The notes beneath the pieces were generated by a model, which worked only from the letters and a program-made list of their open reading frames with translations, was not told the origin of the DNA and searched no databases. Source: Heliopora coerulea (taxonomy: Eukaryota; Cnidaria; Anthozoa; Scleralcyonacea; Helioporidae). From it: a stretch of DNA of 64,000 nucleotides. Of the stretch, positions 61,201 to 64,000 are shown in pieces. The stretch is from NCBI GenBank assembly GCA_030142905.1, contig JASJOG010000012.1, positions 62,001-126,000 on the forward strand. The letters run 5' to 3'. The translations under genes and the position numbers were made by a program. Numbering within the stretch: position 1 is the stretch's first letter; each line of letters starts with the position of its first letter.

Positions 61201-62815
61201 CTTTACTAAAACATATTTGACAAGAGCAAAGGTAGAGAAGGTGATGTAAAGACTTGCAATTCTGTCGTCATTTCATATAGAATTTCTTCACTAACTTCAC
61301 TCTACATGGTTAATTTTCCATTTCTGAATGTTCGTAATACAATTTCACTTCACATGTTGTCACAGATTTTAATTTCTAGTTCGACATAAGCAAGGTTTTT
61401 GTAGCCTGACTTCGAAATTCTCCATATCTGCCATTTTTGGCTTCATTAGTTGATTGGCAGTTAGCGTTGCAGTTATAGTACAGATAAGTGGCACACACTC
61501 ACCCTAGATGTCTGTCTGGAGTCATATTGTAATCACCCTAAGGAAAATAAAACAGTTATAGTAAGAAAATCAGGACTTGAAAATGTGCGCGCACTTCAGA
61601 TATGTGACTGGCAGAAAAATCTCAGTTGTCGCAAGATTTAACTTCACGCTTTCAAAAGTTTACAATTATCATTAGATTTCTTTAACTACCGAGTAGCTTC
61701 TCAGCCACGTCGGCTCGCACATGTCTGAGAAAAAATTAAACGCGAAAAAATTCTAAGAATTCTGGAATAAGCTTCGAAATTTTTGTTAAAGGAAGTTCGT
61801 GTTTAACATAGCCAATTCCAGTCAAAAAAAAAACAAACAAACAAAAAAATCCTACCTGTCTTTTCACAATGTTACTTTTAAACAATATTTTAAATAATTG
61901 GCAATTATTCCTAAAGCGCTCGGCTTATCTTGGGAACTTTTTCCGTACAAAATGAAACTTTACAATTAACCTACACTGCTGAAGTCAACTAAAAAATGTT
62001 GACTCAATTCCATTTCAGAATCATCCTCAGGGTATTATGAAACTGTACATCCACCCTCATGGATAGCGTTAAGTTGTCGCGAGAATATCTCGTGCACTTA
62101 AGTTGGATAAAAACTCGCCTCCAATCCCTGTGGACTCCATAGCTGAACAGGTAGAGCGGCGGACCGGTATCCCGAAGGTGCGAGTTCAAATCCCACTCGA
62201 GTCAACATTTTTCAGTTGACTTCAGCAGTTTAGGTTAATTGTGAAGTTTCGTTTCATAATACCCTGAAGATGATTCTGAAATAGAATTTGCCGTACATGT
62301 ATTACAATAAAATAGTTTAAGAAGGCATGGACAATGTAGAGCTGATAGGACTGGGAAAAAACTGAGTAAGATTTAACGGATGGTCAAAAGCAATTTAAAT
62401 CGAGAGAAACGCTTAGAGTAAACGATAAAATTTTGAACACTTTGGTTTGAAAAGAAACGTCTGAAATTTCTTTTACAAGCCATTGTAAACGAAACTGCCT
62501 GGATGCGTTTGAACTGTGAAGCGGAGGCAAAAAGATTACTTCAAAGAGCAGCATATCGGTCACAGTCAAAAAAAGAAATGTAGAATAGACTCTTTTATCG
62601 AGCCACAAAACCAAGGAGATGACAATTGCTGAATCTAGGCAGCTTCCTTCTACCCCCCGGCCAGTAATCCACCCCAGTTAAATTTAAACAAGAAATCATC
62701 ATGAGGTCAAGCTTACGGTATAAACGACGGACTCTGTGCCAACCCTCATGCGAAACATGGCAGCGCCAAGAACGTGGCCAGCATAATACGGCTTGATTTC
62801 GAGATCATCATCGAC
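52299..62815 (-). CDS. INTS11: Integrator complex subunit 11, 18 exons, N-terminus off the right edge
   Basis: INTS11 is the endonuclease of the nuclear Integrator complex, which cleaves snRNA 3' ends and attenuates pol II transcripts; it is a metallo-beta-lactamase/beta-CASP paralogue of CPSF73. Exons on the minus strand: 62815-62717, 61537-61503, 60797-60717, 59905-59848, 59745-59681, 59577-59523, 59178-59083, 56849-56811, 56284-56201, 56038-55949, 55790-55753, 55130-55088, 54962-54881, 54746-54627, 53728-53664, 53455-53313, 52748-52679 and 52388-52317. All phases agree, giving 445 codons with no stop. Every visible catalytic motif is intact. The HxHxDH exons lie beyond the right edge. After 52317 the frame reaches TAA at 52299 unless a GC donor is used. 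Confidence 0.93.
52317..52388 (-). CDS. INTS11: INTS11 last recognised exon
   Basis: Reads [20 protein letters not shown] then WIYQ, matching the LLVSWTYQ block near the C-terminus of the family. The border after Gln reads CAG then GCATGT, so splicing would need a GC donor. Read-through adds ACVYP and a stop at 52299. Confidence 0.7.
52776..53290. repeat. (CAT)n/(CAC)n trinucleotide tract in an INTS11 intron
   Basis: About 0.5 kb of CAT/CAC/ATT triplets between the 52679-52748 and 53313-53455 exons. It is open in several frames on both strands for compositional reasons only. Confidence 0.95.
54000..54545. repeat. Polypurine (GGAAA)n-like tract in an INTS11 intron
   Basis: Nearly uninterrupted A/G on the plus strand over more than 500 bp, with pentanucleotide texture, between the 53664-53728 and 54627-54746 exons. 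Confidence 0.92.
54881..54962 (-). CDS. INTS11: INTS11 exon with motif C
   Basis: Reads [20 protein letters not shown]; the His of VHGE is the motif C residue. Confidence 0.92.
55088..55130 (-). CDS. INTS11: INTS11 exon with motif B
   Basis: Reads [14 protein letters not shown] after a Ser split across the intron; the first His is the motif B residue. Confidence 0.92.
55150..55745. repeat. Polypurine (GGAA)n tract in an INTS11 intron
   Basis: (GGAA)n with GGGA, GAAC and GGAC variants. It ends only about 10 bp from the donor of the 55753-55790 exon, so that intron is almost entirely homopurine/homopyrimidine. Confidence 0.95.
57130..58640. repeat. Hexanucleotide-based AT-rich satellite in an INTS11 intron
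   Basis: About 1.5 kb of AATTCT/AATTAT/AATTGT hexamers linked by AATAGA or AATGGA. There are locally homogeneous 18-bp sub-arrays: ATAATTCCAATTGAAATT (57310-57390), GGAATTCTAATACAAATT (58370-58450) and AGAAAATGGAATTCTAAT (58480-58530). Confidence 0.93.
58850..59040. repeat. Low-complexity CA-rich stretch in an INTS11 intron
   Basis: Loose repeats of CACA/ACAC/GACAC words. No coding or RNA feature was recognised. Confidence 0.4.
60184..60516. mobile_element. MITE with GAATAAGCGCCGC inverted repeats
   Basis: CGTATTTACTCGAATAAGCG at the left is mirrored by CGCTTATTCGAGTAAATATG at the right, enclosing about 290 bp of non-coding sequence inside an INTS11 intron. Superfamily not assigned. It ends about 200 bp downstream of the acceptor side of the next exon. 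Confidence 0.8.
60717..60797 (-). CDS. INTS11: INTS11 exon with beta-CASP motif A
   Basis: Reads [20 protein letters not shown]; the Glu of ITEST is the motif A acidic residue. Confidence 0.92.
61057..61193. mobile_element. Short palindromic MITE in an INTS11 intron
   Basis: TTTACTACTTATTGACCGAG at the left is the inverted counterpart of CGAGGTCAATAAGTAGTTTA at the right, with internal repeats of GAGGTC. Confidence 0.7.
61503..61537 (-). CDS. INTS11: INTS11 35-bp micro-exon with motif 4
   Basis: Reads [12 protein letters not shown]; the Asp of GDY is the motif 4 metal ligand. Flanked by CTTAG and GTGAGT. Confidence 0.92.
61945..62290. mobile_element. tRNA-derived SINE and an inverted copy of its body
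   Basis: A tRNA-like head at 62133-62204 is followed by a body (CAGTTGACTTCAGCAGTTTA, TTTCATAATACCCTGAAG, ATGATTCTGAAAT). The body recurs in inverted orientation at 61945-62045 with its two blocks in rearranged order, giving a hairpin-forming pair around the head. Confidence 0.65.
62133..62204 (+). other. tRNA-like head of the SINE (not a working tRNA)
   Basis: An A-box-like TAGCTGAACAGG and a B-box GAGTTCAAATCCC lie at tRNA spacing, and the ends GACTC and GAGTC pair as an acceptor stem. The T stem is mismatched and the anticodon loop lacks the usual U33, so it is tRNA-derived. Confidence 0.6.
62291..62700. other. INTS11 intron sequence, nothing recognised
   Basis: Unique-looking AT-rich sequence with no visible feature. 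Confidence 0.4.
62717..62815 (-). CDS. INTS11: INTS11 exon with metallo-beta-lactamase motif 3
   Basis: 33 codons starting [20 protein letters not shown]; the His of AGHVLG is the motif 3 zinc ligand. This is the most 5' exon visible. Confidence 0.93.
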
Positions 62816-63350
62816 CTGCCAAAACAAAATCATAAAAAAACAATTAATACAAGTCCAGAACAAGGTAAAAGGTGAGGGTTCGATCCCTAAAAGTACGTAA
62901 GTTACAAAACAGAGCTGCCAGAACCATCACTTGTTGAAATGAAAAGAGAAAAACAAGTTCTTCAGGTTTGGGCAACGAAAACTTCGAAAAAAGTCGTCGC
63001 AACCAAATGGAGATATCATGCACAAAACCACGGATGTCCTTGTTTCATTTTATAAGGATTTATTTATTAAATCAAGTGGTTAGCATTTCTGTAGTCTACG
63101 ACCCTCTGACCCTAACCTTTTCCACCCTAGGCTTAACTCGGAAGTCTTCAAAAAGAGCTTATCTCATTGATAGCTTGAACTGCGGCAAAATCACTCTAAT
63201 AATCGGTTTTCGGCCTTAAACATTCGACAGTTTACAAAAATATTTAGGTTTGAAAATATTTGTAAATAGATTGCATACTTTAATATTTATTGATTTTTAA
63301 TACAAATAACATTAGTAATTAGTATCTGATTTAATAAGTTCTAGTTGTAA
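62816..63350. other. INTS11 5' intron sequence, nothing recognised
   Basis: No earlier INTS11 exon could be found up to the window edge, apart from the mariner element inserted at 63353. Confidence 0.45.
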
Positions 63351-63352
63351 TA

Positions 63353-63914
63353 CAGGGTGTCCCAAAAAATGTATACACACTTTGAATGATTATAAATACA
63401 ATGTTTAGTAAGATATATGTAAGTTTTATAATCCAAGTTAAAGAAGACAAGTGTAGGATTTTTTGAGTTATCGCAGGTGTTCGAACTGATGACCGTTCTG
63501 GTCCAGGCACTGCTGATAACGCGGACAGATGGACTTGCAAACATTACGAATCATGATCATTTCATTTGGTATTTGGGTGCATTCTCTTTCAATTGCTGCT
63601 CTCAACTCATTGATTGTTGCAAGTTTTGTGCTATAAACCTTAGCTTTGACGTATCCCCATAAAAAAAAAGTCCAGAGGTATGAGGTCTGGTGAACGTGGG
63701 GTGAATTCAATGCCATCTCTTCGCCCAATCCATCTGTTCGGCTGATTTTCGTAAGATAGGAGGCTCTCATATCACGATGGTAGTAGGGAGGTGCTCCATC
63801 TTGCTGGAAATAAAACTCCTCATCTCCAAATTGCTCACGAATGCGTGGCATTCGAAAGAAAGTTTGAGTGAGTCATAATCATTCAAAGTGTGTATACATT
63901 TTTGGGACACCCTG
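63353..63914 (-). mobile_element. Internally deleted mariner/Tc1-like element
   Basis: The terminal inverted repeats begin CAGGGTGTCCCAAAAA on both sides and match over about 40 bp with one indel. TA dinucleotides flank the element (63351-63352 and 63915-63916), as expected for this superfamily. At 562 bp it keeps only the 3' part of the transposase. Confidence 0.92.
63468..63851 (-). pseudogene. Mariner-like transposase, C-terminal fragment with frameshifts
   Basis: The minus strand reads EFYFQQDGAPPYYHRDMRAS, which includes the second catalytic Asp, and TFFLWGYVKAKVYSTKLATI further on. Between them the frame is shifted: the conserved RSPDL block with the third catalytic Asp lies in another frame, next to a run of T. 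The N-terminal DNA-binding region and first Asp are absent, so this cannot be an active transposase. Confidence 0.85.
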
Positions 63915-64000
63915 TAGATTTCACGGCTCTCAGGAAGAGCATTTGTGACACGAAACTTCGTGTTTAAATCCACAATATGACGACAAAGACATAAATGATA

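Noticed and set aside
62133..62204. A functional tRNA gene.
   Set aside because: T-stem mismatches, lack of U33 and the attached SINE body indicate a tRNA-derived retroposon.

Overview
This window looks like nuclear DNA of a cnidarian, probably an anthozoan such as a stony coral. That placement is an inference from the protein style, the short GT-AG introns and the mix of Penelope-like, LINE, mariner and foldback elements; no single sequence proves it. Coding density is very low. Only three gene families could be read with confidence, all on the minus strand: a lipoxygenase-like family, one exon of a sialate O-acetylesterase, and Integrator subunit 11 (INTS11).

Positions 1-45129 are a large head-to-tail duplication. 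Copy A is 1-18020, copy B 18021-35041 and copy C 35042-45129, which is cut short inside a TATAG microsatellite. The copies are nearly identical by eye. Each carries, in order: a palindromic MITE, a retroposon-like segment with an (AAT)n end, a 24-bp minisatellite, a diverged internal repeat (S2), a solo LTR, the 3' exons of the lipoxygenase-like gene, several microsatellites, two foldback elements, and a second internal repeat (S1) related to S2. Copies A and B carry all of this; C ends before the foldbacks.

The most striking element is the 24-bp minisatellite, with 69, 56 and 75 units in A, B and C. Each unit junction builds the perfect 13-bp palindrome TGCTGAGTCAGCA, the textbook T-MARE bound by Maf and CNC-Maf (Nrf2/Bach type) bZIP dimers, with an AP-1 site at its core. 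About 190-200 such sites lie in this locus. The solo LTR in each unit separately carries AP-1-like and CRE sites, so the locus is saturated with bZIP motifs.

The lipoxygenase-like gene is represented by six exons encoding only the C-terminal half of the catalytic domain. It has lost most of the expected iron ligands. Copy A is open, copy B is broken by a stop codon, a 2-bp deletion and a lost splice acceptor, and copy C keeps only four exons.

Positions 45130-50300 are a graveyard: a 187-bp satellite with a palindromic junction, a lone sialate O-acetylesterase exon, a 29-bp minisatellite, and three LINE fragments. Positions 52299-62815 hold 18 consecutive exons of INTS11 with every splice phase consistent. 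Its N-terminal exons lie beyond the right edge. Its introns contain large simple repeats, MITEs and a tRNA-derived SINE. The window ends with a short mariner element.
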